Below, in pieces: positions 17,059 through 26,155 of a stretch of 64,000 nt of DNA. Under the pieces are notes generated by a model. It was not told where the DNA came from and searched no databases. It saw nothing but the letters and a program-made list of their open reading frames with translations. This DNA is from Ohtaekwangia sp. (lineage in GTDB: Bacteria; Bacteroidota; Bacteroidia; Cytophagales; Cyclobacteriaceae). The stretch lies in NCBI GenBank assembly GCA_021155195.1, contig JAJNPV010000046.1, forward strand, positions 62,001 to 126,000. The letters are read 5' to 3'. Both the position numbers and the translations under genes were made by a program. Position 1 is the first letter of the stretch, and each line of letters begins with the position of its first letter.

Positions 17059-17652
17059 CTACCTCGGCACCTTAAACCCCTTCGCCTCAATTTCCTTCTT
17101 GCTCATCTTAATCACATTTACATCCAGCATGATTTTACTGAGTGGCTCATCGAGTGAATCTTTAGGTGCCATAACAATAGCATCAATTACATCCATGCCT
17201 TCAAACACATAGCCATACACGGTGTATTTATTATCCAATCGCGGTAAGCCGTTTTTATTTTGTACTACATAAAACTGGCACCCAGCAGAGAACATTTCAG
17301 GATTCTCATCGCGCCCAGCTGCAAAAGAACCATAGACATGTTTGATTGAATCGTTGAATTCGGGTTTCAATAAATACGGTGAGTCGGCAAAGCCTTCAGG
17401 TGTATCGGGGCAACCGCCTTGCGCTACAAAATTATTAATCACACGATTGAATGAGAGCGAGTCCCAATAGCCGGCATTGGCAAGTTTGATAAAGCTTGCT
17501 TTGTGATTGGGCGTTTGATCATACAACCAGATAAGCAGATCGCCTTTTTCTGTTTTGATTTGCCCTACGTCATATAACTTTTCTGTAGAACAAGAAGAGT
17601 TTATTAGAAACAAGATAAGTAGGTACAAAGACCCAATAATTTTTAACCGCAT
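17059..17652 (-). CDS. lipoprotein cyclophilin-type peptidyl-prolyl isomerase
   Basis: 197 residues from ATG 17652; the frame stays open upstream only because it runs through a repeat element, giving a non-native extension. MRLKIIGSLYLLILFLINSSC is a lipobox signal. The mature domain is cyclophilin-like: GDLLIWLYDQTPNHKASFIKLA, the catalytic-loop region SFNRVINNFVAQGG (R and Q equivalents of the cyclophilin active site) and MFSAGCQFYVVQN. It catalyses cis-trans isomerisation of prolyl bonds in exported proteins in the periplasm or at the outer membrane. No operon partner is evident. Confidence 0.9.
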   Translation of the reverse strand: MRLKIIGSLYLLILFLINSSCSTEKLYDVGQIKTEKGDLLIWLYDQTPNHKASFIKLANAGYWDSLSFNRVINNFVAQGGCPDTPEGFADSPYLLKPEFNDSIKHVYGSFAAGRDENPEMFSAGCQFYVVQNKNGLPRLDNKYTVYGYVFEGMDVIDAIVMAPKDSLDEPLSKIMLDVNVIKMSKKEIEAKGFKVPR

Positions 17653-17655
17653 AGT

Positions 17656-17722
17656 CCTGCCTGCGCGTAGCCGAGATGTTCTAAGAAATGTTTTCCAGCG
17701 TGACGCTTCGGCAAAGGCAGGC
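17656..17722. repeat. interspersed imperfect palindrome near the cyclophilin start
   Basis: Arms at 17656-17674 (CCTGCCTGCGCGTAGCCGA) and 17707-17722 (TTCGGCAAAGGCAGGC) are imperfectly complementary. The style (CCTGCC...GGCAGG with a GC-rich stem) matches interspersed repeats seen in Bacteroidota intergenic DNA. It lies in the 5' region of the cyclophilin gene and extends its reading frame artificially. Confidence 0.5.
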
Positions 17723-17841
17723 GCAAAGACGCGGAGGAAATGAGATGGAGGTTTTGTGTTCATTGGATGCGAAATGAGGGATGCTTTTTTGCAATACAAT
17801 TTACACATTATGATTTGTTTTATGCTACCTGTTTAGTTCAA

Positions 17842-18298
17842 TATGTCGCCCCGCTGGGGCTTCTTTCTTCTCCTATTTTATTTTTACCAATATATCGCCC
17901 CGCTGGGGCTTGGAAAAATAGGTTGATACAAAACTTCCCCTGATCTTCCATTTCCTGTAATTTTTCTAAATCATATTTATCACTGTGCTTTAACATCTAC
18001 ATCAACCAACATGCTACTCATAGACTCAATCCCATTAGGAACGTTTATTATGTCGCCCCGCTGGGACTTTCTTTCTTCTCCTATTTTATTTTACCAATAT
18101 ATCGCCCCGCTGGAGCTTGGAAAAATAGGTTGATACAAAGCTTCCTCTGACCTTCAATTTTTGTGTGATTTTTCTAAATCAATTTATTGCTGTGCTTTGC
18201 CATCTACACCAACCAACATGCTGCTCCTAAACACAGTCCCGTTAGGGACGTTATATTGGTAGAAGGTGTATTACGATTAATGTAAGTCCCGTAGGGAC
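17842..18298. repeat. tandem 207-bp duplication containing short GC-rich palindromes
   Basis: Part of a roughly 730-bp gap without genes (17653-18384). Two copies, 17842-18048 and 18049-18257, share order and most bases: each has two GCCCCGCTGGGGC-type palindromes (17848, 17897; 18055, 18104, the last two with one change each), the shared stretch CTTGGAAAAATAGGTTGATA and a terminal TCCC..TTAGG palindrome (GTCCCGTTAGGGAC perfect at 18236-18249, degenerate near 18030). A further GTCCCGTAGGGAC sits at 18286-18298. These resemble REP/BIME-like elements; no transposase is present here. Confidence 0.75.
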
Positions 18299-18363
18299 GA
18301 CATATTATTTGTATAACCAAATGAATGGATGCAATAAAATCTCGTCTGGGAAATTGTTCGTGT

Positions 18364-18371
18364 TATCTTTG
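18364..18371 (+). promoter_or_regulatory. TAnnTTTG box just upstream of the HelD-like gene
   Basis: TATCTTTG matches the Bacteroidota -7 consensus exactly. Transcription would start near 18378, leaving only a few bases of leader before the ATG at 18385, which supports that start over an earlier in-frame ATG at 18325. Confidence 0.45.
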
Positions 18372-18384
18372 CATCTTTTTGCAG

Positions 18385-20430
18385 ATGATTAATACGACCG
18401 AACAAGACGAACGGGAATACCTGGAGGAGATAAAGGAAACGTTGTTGCTGGCCATCAGGCGCGCGGATGACAATGTGAAGCATGTTTCGGAGGAGTTGCG
18501 CACCAATAAAGAATACATTCACGAACACCAGTCAGGCATGGATGAGGCCGATATGGTAGCGGCCGGACAATCGATAAACCGCATGGCGTTTACCGGTGAA
18601 GGTGCAGTGGCCCGCAAGCGTAAGCTGATGAAGTTGATCGACTCACCCTATTTTGGCCGCATTGATTTTATAACAGGCGAGGAGCGGAGCGCGATCTACA
18701 TCGGCATCTATACATTCTTTGATGAATTGCAGAAGACGAATTTAATCTATGACTGGCGTGCACCCGTGTCGTCTATGTTTTATGATTTTGAATTGGGCGC
18801 GGCTCATTACGAACCACCGTCCGGCAAAATTGAAGGTGAGATTGCGTTGAAGCGTCAATATAAAATTCGCGAAGGCAAAATGGAGTTCATGATTGAGAAT
18901 GGCGTGAACATTCATGACGAAGTGCTGCAGCAGGAGCTAAGCAAATCGGCAGACGACAAGATGAAAAACATTGTCGCCACCATTCAGCGCGATCAGAATG
19001 CCGTGATCAGAAATGAAGAAGCACGCGTAATGATTATTCAAGGGGTAGCGGGTTCGGGTAAGACTTCCATTGCGTTGCATCGCCTTGCGTTCTTGCTTTA
19101 TCGTTTTCGCGATGAAATTCGTTCAAAAGATTTGCTTATCCTTTCGCCCAACAAAGTATTTTCAGATTACATCAGCAACGTGTTACCCGAGTTAGGAGAG
19201 GAGCATATTCCGGAAATGGGGATTGAAGATTTGGCGAATGAACTGTTGGAGCACAAGGTTCAATTTCAAACCTTCTTTGAGCAAGTTGAGCTACTTCTTG
19301 AAAACCCTGATCCCGGTTTTATCGAACGCATTCAATTCAAAGCTTCGTTTGATTTCTTGAAACAACTTAACAAGTACCTCATTTACGTTGAAAACAATTA
19401 TTTCAATCTGGATGAAATCAGATTGGGTAAGATGGTGGTGCCGGGCCCTTATATTCAGGAACGATTTAAAGCCTATCATCGCATTCCATTGCTCAAGCGG
19501 TTTCATGAAGTAGCAAAGGATATCCAAACCTATGTGCGCAATGAAGTGAAACGCAAGCTTACAGGTGGGGAGAAATCAAAAATCTGGGAGGCCATGCCGC
19601 GCATGTTTAAGATCAACAATGTGTTTGATCTGTATCAGGATTTTTATCGGTGGTTGGAAAAGCGTGAGATGTTTGTGACTCTGCCGGAAGGCAAGCTTGA
19701 GTATGCCGATGTATTTCCGTTGATTTATTTTAAGATGCGATTGGAAGGGTATGAACCCCATCATCATGTGAAGCACTTGTTGATAGATGAAATGCAAGAC
19801 TACACTCCGGTGCAATACTCGGTGCTGTCGCGCTTGTTCACGTGTAAGAAGACAATTTTAGGCGATGTAAGCCAGACGGTAAATCCATTTAGTGCTTCCT
19901 CCGCAGAAGGGATTGAACAGGTTTTCCCGCAAGGGGATATTGTAAAACTGTTTCGAAGTTATCGCTCCACGTATGAGATCACAACCTTTGCGCAACAACT
20001 ATCAACGAACTCGCAAGTAATTGCGATGGAACGACACGGTGCTGAGCCGGCATTGAAAGGTTTCACAAACAATACTGATGAATTGGAGCACATTAAGGAA
20101 TTGCTTGATGTGTTTAACGAAACCAATCATCAGTCGCTGGGTGTCATTTGTAAAACCACTGCGCAGGCTGAGCTGGCCTACGAGTTTTTAAAACAAAGCC
20201 ATCGGGTGCATTTATTAAGAGCCGACAGCACGTCCTTTTACGAAGGCGTGATCATTACCACCGCGCATCTTGCCAAGGGACTGGAGTTTGATGAAGTGAT
20301 TATTCCGTTTGCCTCAGCAAGAAATTATCACACGGAAGTGGATAAGCGGATGTTATACATTGCCTGTACACGAGCGATGCATCAACTTACGTTGACGTAT
20401 TCCAATGGAATAACTGAGTTGGTTAATTGA
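18385..20430 (+). CDS. HelD-like UvrD-type helicase/ATPase
   Basis: 681 residues from ATG 18385. N-terminal helical/coiled-coil part (about 1-90, EYLEEIKETLLLAIRRADDN ...) is typical of HelD proteins, which recycle stalled RNA polymerase. Then the superfamily 1 core: IYDWRAPVSSMFYDF (about 121-135), Walker A GVAGSGKTSIALHR (220-233), Walker B LLIDEMQDYTP (about 470-480), the GDVSQTVNPFSA motif, FRSYRST, and the C-terminal AHLAKGLEFDEVIIP and YIACTRAMHQL motifs. It is a cytoplasmic ATPase that binds RNA polymerase and releases it from DNA. UvrD-type DNA helicase activity is an alternative, but the N-terminal arm and WRAP motif argue for HelD. The gene stands alone. Confidence 0.85.
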   Translation: MINTTEQDEREYLEEIKETLLLAIRRADDNVKHVSEELRTNKEYIHEHQSGMDEADMVAAGQSINRMAFTGEGAVARKRKLMKLIDSPYFGRIDFITGEERSAIYIGIYTFFDELQKTNLIYDWRAPVSSMFYDFELGAAHYEPPSGKIEGEIALKRQYKIREGKMEFMIENGVNIHDEVLQQELSKSADDKMKNIVATIQRDQNAVIRNEEARVMIIQGVAGSGKTSIALHRLAFLLYRFRDEIRSKDLLILSPNKVFSDYISNVLPELGEEHIPEMGIEDLANELLEHKVQFQTFFEQVELLLENPDPGFIERIQFKASFDFLKQLNKYLIYVENNYFNLDEIRLGKMVVPGPYIQERFKAYHRIPLLKRFHEVAKDIQTYVRNEVKRKLTGGEKSKIWEAMPRMFKINNVFDLYQDFYRWLEKREMFVTLPEGKLEYADVFPLIYFKMRLEGYEPHHHVKHLLIDEMQDYTPVQYSVLSRLFTCKKTILGDVSQTVNPFSASSAEGIEQVFPQGDIVKLFRSYRSTYEITTFAQQLSTNSQVIAMERHGAEPALKGFTNNTDELEHIKELLDVFNETNHQSLGVICKTTAQAELAYEFLKQSHRVHLLRADSTSFYEGVIITTAHLAKGLEFDEVIIPFASARNYHTEVDKRMLYIACTRAMHQLTLTYSNGITELVN

Positions 20431-20445
20431 TTTAGTAAATTTTTT

Positions 20446-20514
20446 CCCGCAAATCTCGCTGATCTACGCTGATCTAATTAAATAGTATCTGCGTTTTTCT
20501 GCGGAATCTGCGGG
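20446..20514. repeat. imperfect long inverted repeat between convergent genes
   Basis: 28-nt arms (20446-20473 and 20487-20514) with about 20 of 28 matching positions, built from CGCWGAT-like words. This type of CTGCG/CGCAG repeat is common in Bacteroidota intergenic DNA. It could fold as a transcription terminator between the HelD-like gene and the Gfo/Idh/MocA gene. Confidence 0.5.
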
Positions 20515-20526
20515 AGACAAAAAGAT

Positions 20527-21681
20527 TTACATGCTTGTTGCACCCGTATCTTTCCAGCTTTTTGAATTTGCAGAATTGATTACCGCTTCGCACACCTTTT
20601 GTGTTTGAAGGGCATCTTTAAACGTAGGAGCACACGGTTCGCCTGTCTCCAGACTTTTTAGGAAATCTGCAGCCTGATGAACGAAGGTATGCTCGTACCC
20701 AATAATTAATCCGGGTACCCACCACTTGTTCATATACGGTTGATCGCCATCGGTAACTAAAATAGATCGCCAACCCCGCACAATAGAATCATCCCGATGA
20801 TCAAAATATTCAAGTCGGTTAAGATCATGCAAGTCCCAGCGGATGGAAGCATGCTCACCATTAATTTCAAACGTATACAATGCTTTATGTCCGCGCGCGT
20901 AACGTGTTGATTCAAACAATCCCAACGATCCATTATCAAAATGACAATGAAAGATACACGCATCATCAATACCTACCTTTTGTACTTTACCACTTGCCTG
21001 ATGTACGCGCTCTTTAATAAATGTTTCGGTCATGGCGGATACATCTTTGATAGCACCATTCAGCCACATGGCAGTGTCAATACAATGCGCCAGCAAATCA
21101 CCGGTAACTCCGGAGCCGGCAGCATCCACATCCAATCGCCAAAGTCCTTCACCACCTTGCGGTAATTCAGGTGAGATGGTCCAGTCTTGTAAGAAGTTAG
21201 CGCGATAATGAAAAATCTTACCCAACTTTCCAGAGTCGATAATTTGTTTTGCCAGCGTGACCGCAGGCACACGTCTGTAATTATACCACACTGTATTTTT
21301 AACACCACTCTTTTCAATAGCGTCAACCATTTTCTGACCTTCCGCTAAGGTTCGTGAAAGTGGTTTCTCACACAAAATCATTTTGCCTTTGGCTGCTGCT
21401 GCAATGGCGATTTCGGCATGAAATTCATTGGGTGTGCAAATATCAACTGCATCAATATCATCACGTGCAATCAAAACCTTCCAATCTGTTTCAGTTGACT
21501 CATAGCCCCATTGTTCAGCGAATGCTTTTACCTTATCAGCACTGCGTGCACAAACTGCTTTAAGTACTGGTTCATAATTCAGTTCAGGAAAAAAATTACC
21601 TACTCGTTTATATCCATTGGAATGCGTGCGTCCCATGAAGCCACAGCCGATTAATCCTATTCTTAGTTTTTTCTTGCTCAT
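20527..21681 (-). CDS. Gfo/Idh/MocA family oxidoreductase
   Basis: 384 residues, cytoplasmic (no signal). Rossmann fingerprint [15 protein letters not shown] (6-20), the EKP motif ILCEKPLSR (E105-K106-P107), and the C-terminal beta-sheet domain with GDLLAHCID (metal/substrate-side region) and [14 protein letters not shown]. These NAD(P)-dependent enzymes oxidise or reduce sugars and inositols, including oxidation at C3 to 3-keto sugars. It is the last gene of the leftward carbohydrate locus, followed upstream by an isomerase, a cupin, a DUF4432 protein and a DUF1080 protein, which supports a sugar-catabolic role. Exact substrate unknown. Confidence 0.88.
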   Translation of the reverse strand: MSKKKLRIGLIGCGFMGRTHSNGYKRVGNFFPELNYEPVLKAVCARSADKVKAFAEQWGYESTETDWKVLIARDDIDAVDICTPNEFHAEIAIAAAAKGKMILCEKPLSRTLAEGQKMVDAIEKSGVKNTVWYNYRRVPAVTLAKQIIDSGKLGKIFHYRANFLQDWTISPELPQGGEGLWRLDVDAAGSGVTGDLLAHCIDTAMWLNGAIKDVSAMTETFIKERVHQASGKVQKVGIDDACIFHCHFDNGSLGLFESTRYARGHKALYTFEINGEHASIRWDLHDLNRLEYFDHRDDSIVRGWRSILVTDGDQPYMNKWWVPGLIIGYEHTFVHQAADFLKSLETGEPCAPTFKDALQTQKVCEAVINSANSKSWKDTGATSM

Positions 21682-21714
21682 CTTGAATGCATTTTTAAAT
21701 TATATGATACTTAA

Positions 21715-21788
21715 AGTTGACAATTGACAAAAGGCAGTTGACAAGGCTTGATCTAAGTTGTCAATTGAACATTGTTCATTGTCAATTG
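21715..21788. repeat. TTGACAATTG word repeat in intergenic gap
   Basis: The gap before the isomerase gene contains TTGACAATTGACAA, GTTGACAA, TTGTCAATTGAACA and TTGTCAATTG, partly in inverted order. The same word family recurs at 24121-24205, so these two gaps bracket the isomerase-cupin gene pair. Confidence 0.5.
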
Positions 21789-22823
21789 CTACTCAACCCA
21801 TCCATGCAACTCCCGCACTTTAATCATCGTGGCGAGAATGTCGTTCCAGGTTTTTTGTTTCATCATCACTTCATTGGGGAACATACATCCATCCCAACAA
21901 ATATGTTTGAACGCCTTGGTGAGTTTACCATTCTCATCGCGCAACCAAAACCCGGCATCATTGGCAATATCGAGTTTACCATTTGGATCAGTGGCCAGGC
22001 AATGACGTCCGGTTTTATCATGAGAACCAGATCCAAACACACTACCATCATTTTGTGCTACATGAAAATCAAGCGTCCATGGACGAAGTGCTTTGGTAAC
22101 TGTTTTAAGGCCTTCCGTCAATGCTTTGCGATCGCCCCATTTAAAATCTTTAGGAAGAATTCTGTCTTCCGGACGATTATCACTTAACAGATATAATAGT
22201 GTATGCGCCATGTCCGCCTGAAATCCTATGTTGGGTCGATCAACCGCTTCTAGCGTTTCAACCATTGTTTTCCAACTGTGCATACCACCCCAACAGATTT
22301 CACCTTCAGCTGCTAACTTTTCACCGAAGTCGGCTGCTACATCACACGCCTCACGAAAGGTTTGTGCAATCAATTTAGTATTACCCACCGGATCAGCTGC
22401 CCAATTAGTTGGCGAGCTGGCCGAATCAATGCGAACAATTCCAGAAGGACGCACACCCAACTCACGCATGCGCTTTCCGAAATGACATGCCTTTCGAACC
22501 ATTTCTACAAACACTTTGCGCTCTTCTTTGCTTCCCATTGCCGGACCACCCCAGATAGGCGCAACCAAACTACCTACATTCAACTTAAGGTTGGAAAGTT
22601 TGTCGGCTAGCTTTTTAATATCATCATCCGTATAGGTTTCAAGATCAATGTGTGGACCAAACAACCCAAGGTCAACACCATCAAACTTTACACCGTTAAC
22701 TTCCGCAGCAGCAGTCATCTCAAGTAATGTATCGAACGGAATAACGGGTTCTGAATCGGGGCCTTTACCTACAATACCAGGCCATGTAGCATTGTGTAGT
22801 TTGGGATAATTATTTTGTGACAT
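21789..22823 (-). CDS. sugar phosphate isomerase/epimerase (xylose isomerase-like TIM barrel)
   Basis: 344 residues, cytoplasmic. The sequence shows the AP endonuclease 2/xylose isomerase-like TIM-barrel family: [38 protein letters not shown] with a metal-ligand glutamate, [21 protein letters not shown] (H ligand) and [14 protein letters not shown] near the C-terminus. Such enzymes use a divalent metal to isomerise or epimerise keto-sugars or to cleave 3-keto-glycosides. It is 50 bp downstream of the cupin-type isomerase gene and about 100 bp upstream of the Gfo/Idh/MocA gene, consistent with one operon for keto-sugar conversion. Confidence 0.85.
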   Translation of the reverse strand: MSQNNYPKLHNATWPGIVGKGPDSEPVIPFDTLLEMTAAAEVNGVKFDGVDLGLFGPHIDLETYTDDDIKKLADKLSNLKLNVGSLVAPIWGGPAMGSKEERKVFVEMVRKACHFGKRMRELGVRPSGIVRIDSASSPTNWAADPVGNTKLIAQTFREACDVAADFGEKLAAEGEICWGGMHSWKTMVETLEAVDRPNIGFQADMAHTLLYLLSDNRPEDRILPKDFKWGDRKALTEGLKTVTKALRPWTLDFHVAQNDGSVFGSGSHDKTGRHCLATDPNGKLDIANDAGFWLRDENGKLTKAFKHICWDGCMFPNEVMMKQKTWNDILATMIKVRELHGWVE

Positions 22824-22830
22824 ATCGGTA

Positions 22831-22879
22831 GAGTTTAGATGTTAGAAATTAGACGTTCGATACTAGATATTAGAAGTTA
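22831..22879. repeat. TTAGA-word repeat at the 3' end of the cupin gene
   Basis: Degenerate copies of GATGTTAGAAATTAGA, GATACTAGATATTAGA and AGTTAGAG fill this gap and run into the stop codon of the cupin gene. Low-complexity intergenic repeat, no gene. Confidence 0.4.
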
Positions 22880-24082
22880 GAGTTTAAGGTCTGGATTTTC
22901 CGGACCAAAATGTTTGAGCATAACAATGGGATCAGTCGTTGAAGCATTCGTAATCTTCACACCTTCACGCGCTGCTTTTTCGGTGATGAAAAATTCATCG
23001 TTGGTTAGTTGTCCGTAGCGGATTAAAGCAGGCGTTTCAACATTCCAAACTCCCATGGTGCCATGACCTTGCATCATAATGATTCCATAGGCCGCACTGT
23101 CTTTGATGGTAACTGTTGCACCCGGTAACACAGTAAGTTCTTTCGCACTAAAGGCATCAGACTTATAACACACCCACGTTTCAGAATATCCATTCGCTTT
23201 CATTTCCGCTTCAGACTTTACTGGTTTAGGATTCATAAAGCGCGTTTGAAGAATGTTCGGATCCACATTCAGTTCCCAATCAAGCACGTCAATCAATTCA
23301 TCGAAATCTCCAATCTTATCTTTTGGTGTTCCATTCCATAGCAACTCTTCGGGGATAATTGCTTCATTCACCAGCGACTGATACATCGCGAAAACATCGG
23401 ATGCTTTTTGTGGTTCATACGTGCACATACTTCCCGGTGCGTGCAACATGCCCGGAGGAACATCCCAACCCGTGCCAGGTTCTAACCGAAAGGCAGAGGA
23501 GTAGTTGGTAATTTTATTATCGCCTTTCGTAAAGTTGACAAGGCATTGTCTGATCTGTGCTTTTGTGGTTCCCGGTGAAATGCCAAAGAACGTGTACGGA
23601 AAATCGCCTCCATGATTATTCAATTGGGGTGGAAAGTAGTATGCTTCCGGTTTACCAAACTGACCAATGAGTGCAGCCTTCTCATCATTGTGATGTACGT
23701 GATGGGGAAGAGGTCCCATGTTATCGAAGAACTTAGAATACATTGGCCAACTTTTATGTTTGTTCCATAACCGGTCTCCAATAATTTCTCCTTTCAATTC
23801 ATCAATTACATCCTTTAATAAAATCTGTTCTTCTTTCGATCCATCTTTTACAACCACCGGACTGAGTCCTTCATTCTTTCCCGTTAAGGGACCATTCTTG
23901 GCAGGTGTAGTAGAGGATAACCAACGTTCATCAATGCCCCCACGATTTCCACCCAACACATAATAATCATCGGGATGTAACTTAATCCTGCGCCCAGGCA
24001 CACAAAACGATCGCGGAACCCAAGTGGGTGCTAGTCGTAAAATTCCGTTGCCTTGTTCTAATGCTTTTTTTGCTAAACTCAT
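22877..24082 (-). CDS. cupin-type isomerase-like protein (class I mannose-6-phosphate isomerase fold)
   Basis: 401 residues, cytoplasmic. Bicupin organisation: the first metal-binding motif PLPHHVHHNDEKA gives H127, H128, H130 and H131, followed by FRLEPGTGWDVPPGMLHAPGS (about 205-225), a typical isomerase cupin strand pair; the second cupin lies near residues 310-390 (LTVLPGATVTI ... IMMQGHGTMGV). The fold matches mannose-6-phosphate isomerase-like proteins, though the sequence is divergent. Its position directly upstream of a TIM-barrel isomerase and a Gfo/Idh/MocA dehydrogenase points to a step in the same keto-sugar or uronate pathway. Substrate not identifiable. Confidence 0.75.
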   Translation of the reverse strand: MSLAKKALEQGNGILRLAPTWVPRSFCVPGRRIKLHPDDYYVLGGNRGGIDERWLSSTTPAKNGPLTGKNEGLSPVVVKDGSKEEQILLKDVIDELKGEIIGDRLWNKHKSWPMYSKFFDNMGPLPHHVHHNDEKAALIGQFGKPEAYYFPPQLNNHGGDFPYTFFGISPGTTKAQIRQCLVNFTKGDNKITNYSSAFRLEPGTGWDVPPGMLHAPGSMCTYEPQKASDVFAMYQSLVNEAIIPEELLWNGTPKDKIGDFDELIDVLDWELNVDPNILQTRFMNPKPVKSEAEMKANGYSETWVCYKSDAFSAKELTVLPGATVTIKDSAAYGIIMMQGHGTMGVWNVETPALIRYGQLTNDEFFITEKAAREGVKITNASTTDPIVMLKHFGPENPDLKL

Positions 24083-24120
24083 GAGGTAGGTAGTTTAAGT
24101 GATTAGATTGAGAGTTAAAT

Positions 24121-24205
24121 TAACAGTTGTCAAATTTACAATTGACAAATAGCATGAGTACAACAACCTTGTCAATTGCATTTTTGTCAACTGACAAATT
24201 CTTTA
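24121..24205. repeat. TTGACAATTG word repeat in intergenic gap
   Basis: AGTTGTCAAATTTACAATTGACAAA and CTTGTCAATTGC..TTGTCAACTGACAAA: the same words as at 21715-21788, in the 150-bp gap between the DUF4432 gene and the cupin gene. Confidence 0.5.
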
Positions 24206-24233
24206 TATAATATTTCATTTAGTATTTATAATA

Positions 24234-25292
24234 TCAATTTAAACCGATCAACAATTTATCAATCTCTTTTTTATCCTCCAAGACTTCGAGCTCAACATCG
24301 TAGCTGCGACTTTCTCCAGGTGCTAAGTGAATCAGTTGATTTTCAGCACGAGCTTTCGACTGACCAATAGGAGGGTTTGTGCCAGGTTCAAGTCCGGTGA
24401 CGTATTCATTCTTACCCCAATGCTGCCAGTTTGTTAACCACGGTAATTGCTTTTTGGAGAAACGAATTGCCAGTGCTAACCTTACGTTGGAATTATTAAA
24501 TCCACAGATACAATTTCCTTTAGCATCTGGAGTAACATCAATAGCAACAACTGCTTCTCCGGTACCACTGTGGCTATCGATGGGCGCGGGACATTTTTTA
24601 AAATCATTTCCTTCTGCAAAAATCTTGTTGGCTTTGTTTCCTTCCATGGATTGCCATGCACCCTTCCAAAGAATGTCTGTTCCTTCATCAATTAGTGGCC
24701 AACCAAAATTAAAATGATACAAGATCATGTGTGGTGTAGCTGTATTACCACGATTGATTACTTCATCGTGAATGCGAATGGTGGGTTGACCAAGTGTTGC
24801 TGAGATCGTGCGTTTCAATTCAAGGCTTGGACCGAAAATCTTTGTCTCTTTCATGATGCCGGTGATACTCATCTCCAGGTTCCCCGTTAATAAATCAGGT
24901 TGTTGAATGGAAATGATTTCAGCAGATGTATTACTGATCAGTCCATGAATACCGCGTTCACCAAAAGCATCGGTCTCGGGGCCACCCACATGCGATAAGC
25001 CACAGGTTGTTAGCAGACCACCACCAAAGGTTCGGAGCCAATCGATGCCATGATGTGAAAAGGGTTGAGGCGCAGTGATGCCTGCATGACTGATCCAGGT
25101 AAGACTGTGTTGATTATAAAAAGCATCCGCAATGTCCATGGCACGGTCGATGACAACTTTATAACGCAACCCTTTTCCAGTATTGATCCACGCGATGCGA
25201 GTTCCTCGCCCAGCTCCATTATCAATTATGGAGGTTTCTATTCCTCCTAATTGATTGTGATTAGATATTTTTCCTTTCCAACCTTGAAGCAT
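24234..25292 (-). CDS. DUF4432 family protein, aldose epimerase-like fold
   Basis: 352 residues without signal peptide. The N-terminal GIETSIIDNGAGRGTRIAWI and the motifs HGIDWLRTFGGGLLTTCGLSHVGG, RTISATLGQPTIRIHDEVINRG and ILYHFNFGWPLIDEGTDI match DUF4432, whose members share the beta-sandwich of aldose 1-epimerases (galactose mutarotase). Conserved histidines (in CGLSHVG and LYHFNFG) are at the positions expected for sugar chemistry. It would interconvert anomers or epimers of a sugar in the cytoplasm, next to the cupin and the DUF1080 protein in the same leftward cluster. Exact reaction unknown. Confidence 0.8.
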   Translation of the reverse strand: MLQGWKGKISNHNQLGGIETSIIDNGAGRGTRIAWINTGKGLRYKVVIDRAMDIADAFYNQHSLTWISHAGITAPQPFSHHGIDWLRTFGGGLLTTCGLSHVGGPETDAFGERGIHGLISNTSAEIISIQQPDLLTGNLEMSITGIMKETKIFGPSLELKRTISATLGQPTIRIHDEVINRGNTATPHMILYHFNFGWPLIDEGTDILWKGAWQSMEGNKANKIFAEGNDFKKCPAPIDSHSGTGEAVVAIDVTPDAKGNCICGFNNSNVRLALAIRFSKKQLPWLTNWQHWGKNEYVTGLEPGTNPPIGQSKARAENQLIHLAPGESRSYDVELEVLEDKKEIDKLLIGLN

Positions 25293-25299
25293 GGTTCTT

Positions 25300-25372
25300 T
25301 ACTTTGATTCTGGTTACTGGATACTGGTTACTGGATTCTTGATTCTGGAAAATCTAGTATCCAGTATCATTA
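25300..25372. repeat. CTGGTTACTGGATA-type repeat in intergenic gap
   Basis: Short degenerate copies of TTCTGGTTACTGGATACTGG and their complement (CTAGTATCCAGTATCA) fill the 80-bp gap between the DUF1080 gene and the DUF4432 gene. Third type of simple word repeat in this gene cluster; no gene. Confidence 0.4.
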
Positions 25373-25375
25373 TTT

Positions 25376-26137
25376 TTATAATTCCTTCAACATGATATTT
25401 CTATATTCCACTCTCATAGGCGGCCCAACATGAACCTGAACACCAATCAAGCCGCTCATCTTTCTGTTTACTTTATCATTGTCAGTCACGTCACTCATCA
25501 GCACACCATTTACATAATGTTGAAGTCGGTTGCCTTTGATGATCAAATGAACTTCGTTCCAATCGTCCGTTTTGATAAAAGTTTGAAGTGAATCCTTATT
25601 CATAGATTCTTTCACTTCTACTTTAGTCCAGGCATTATTCTTTACAAAATCTTTTGCAGCAGCTTTTGGATCGTCAGTTCCGCTGATGATTGTTTTTTGT
25701 CCACGATAGGCAAGCGTTGTTCTTCCACGCTCTTCATAATTTTGTCCGGTGTAGCGATTCATCCCATCGATGTCAGCCTGATACCCTCTTAAAGCATGAG
25801 GAACATCGCTAAGTTGTTCACTGCGATAGTTGACACCACTGTTTCCATCAGTCGTTATTTTGTATTCTAATTTTAATTCAAAATTTTTGGGTGCACCACC
25901 TTTCCAGATAATAAACGTATTTGTCTTGAGTAACTTATCCGCAGTGATTTCTCCCACGATAGCGCCATTCTCAACACGCCAGTAAACAGGGTCGCCTTCC
26001 CAACCTGTTAACGTTTTGCCATCAAAAATTGGTTTGAAGTCTTTCTTTTTTTGAGCCAATCCAGAAACAGAACAAACACATGTGATTGCAATTACAAGAA
26101 TGAAAATGTTAGCGTTAGAAAATGTTTTCAGTTTCAT
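25376..26137 (-). CDS. exported DUF1080 (3-keto-disaccharide hydrolase family) protein
   Basis: 253 residues. Signal peptide ends near [14 protein letters not shown] (about residue 29). The single domain follows the LamG-like sandwich of PF06439: [30 protein letters not shown] (about 35-64), [26 protein letters not shown], and [25 protein letters not shown] (about 190-215). The Pfam family is named for 3-keto-disaccharide hydrolases, which open keto-glycosides after oxidation at C3 of a non-reducing sugar. It is placed 18 bp downstream of the large cytochrome gene in the same direction, so oxidation and hydrolysis are likely coupled in the periplasm. Confidence 0.88.
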   Translation of the reverse strand: MKLKTFSNANIFILVIAITCVCSVSGLAQKKKDFKPIFDGKTLTGWEGDPVYWRVENGAIVGEITADKLLKTNTFIIWKGGAPKNFELKLEYKITTDGNSGVNYRSEQLSDVPHALRGYQADIDGMNRYTGQNYEERGRTTLAYRGQKTIISGTDDPKAAAKDFVKNNAWTKVEVKESMNKDSLQTFIKTDDWNEVHLIIKGNRLQHYVNGVLMSDVTDNDKVNRKMSGLIGVQVHVGPPMRVEYRNIMLKEL

Positions 26138-26155
26138 AAAAGTTCCTAAAAAGGT

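Noticed and set aside
16902..17090. Small leftward reading frame in the gap upstream of the ATPase
   Set aside because: It overlaps the cyclophilin stop, has no protein-like composition and lies in a region of inverted repeats.
17653..17808. Longer N-terminus of the cyclophilin
   Set aside because: The extension is encoded by the interspersed palindrome and lacks a signal; the lipobox start at 17652 fits the family.
17740..17943. Small rightward reading frame across the repeat region
   Set aside because: Its sequence comes from the repeat element and the opposite-strand gene; no coding character.
17842..18298. CRISPR-like array of palindromic repeats
   Set aside because: The repeat units are few and are parts of one 207-bp duplication, the spacing between palindromes is irregular, spacers are near identical between the copies, and no cas gene is close.
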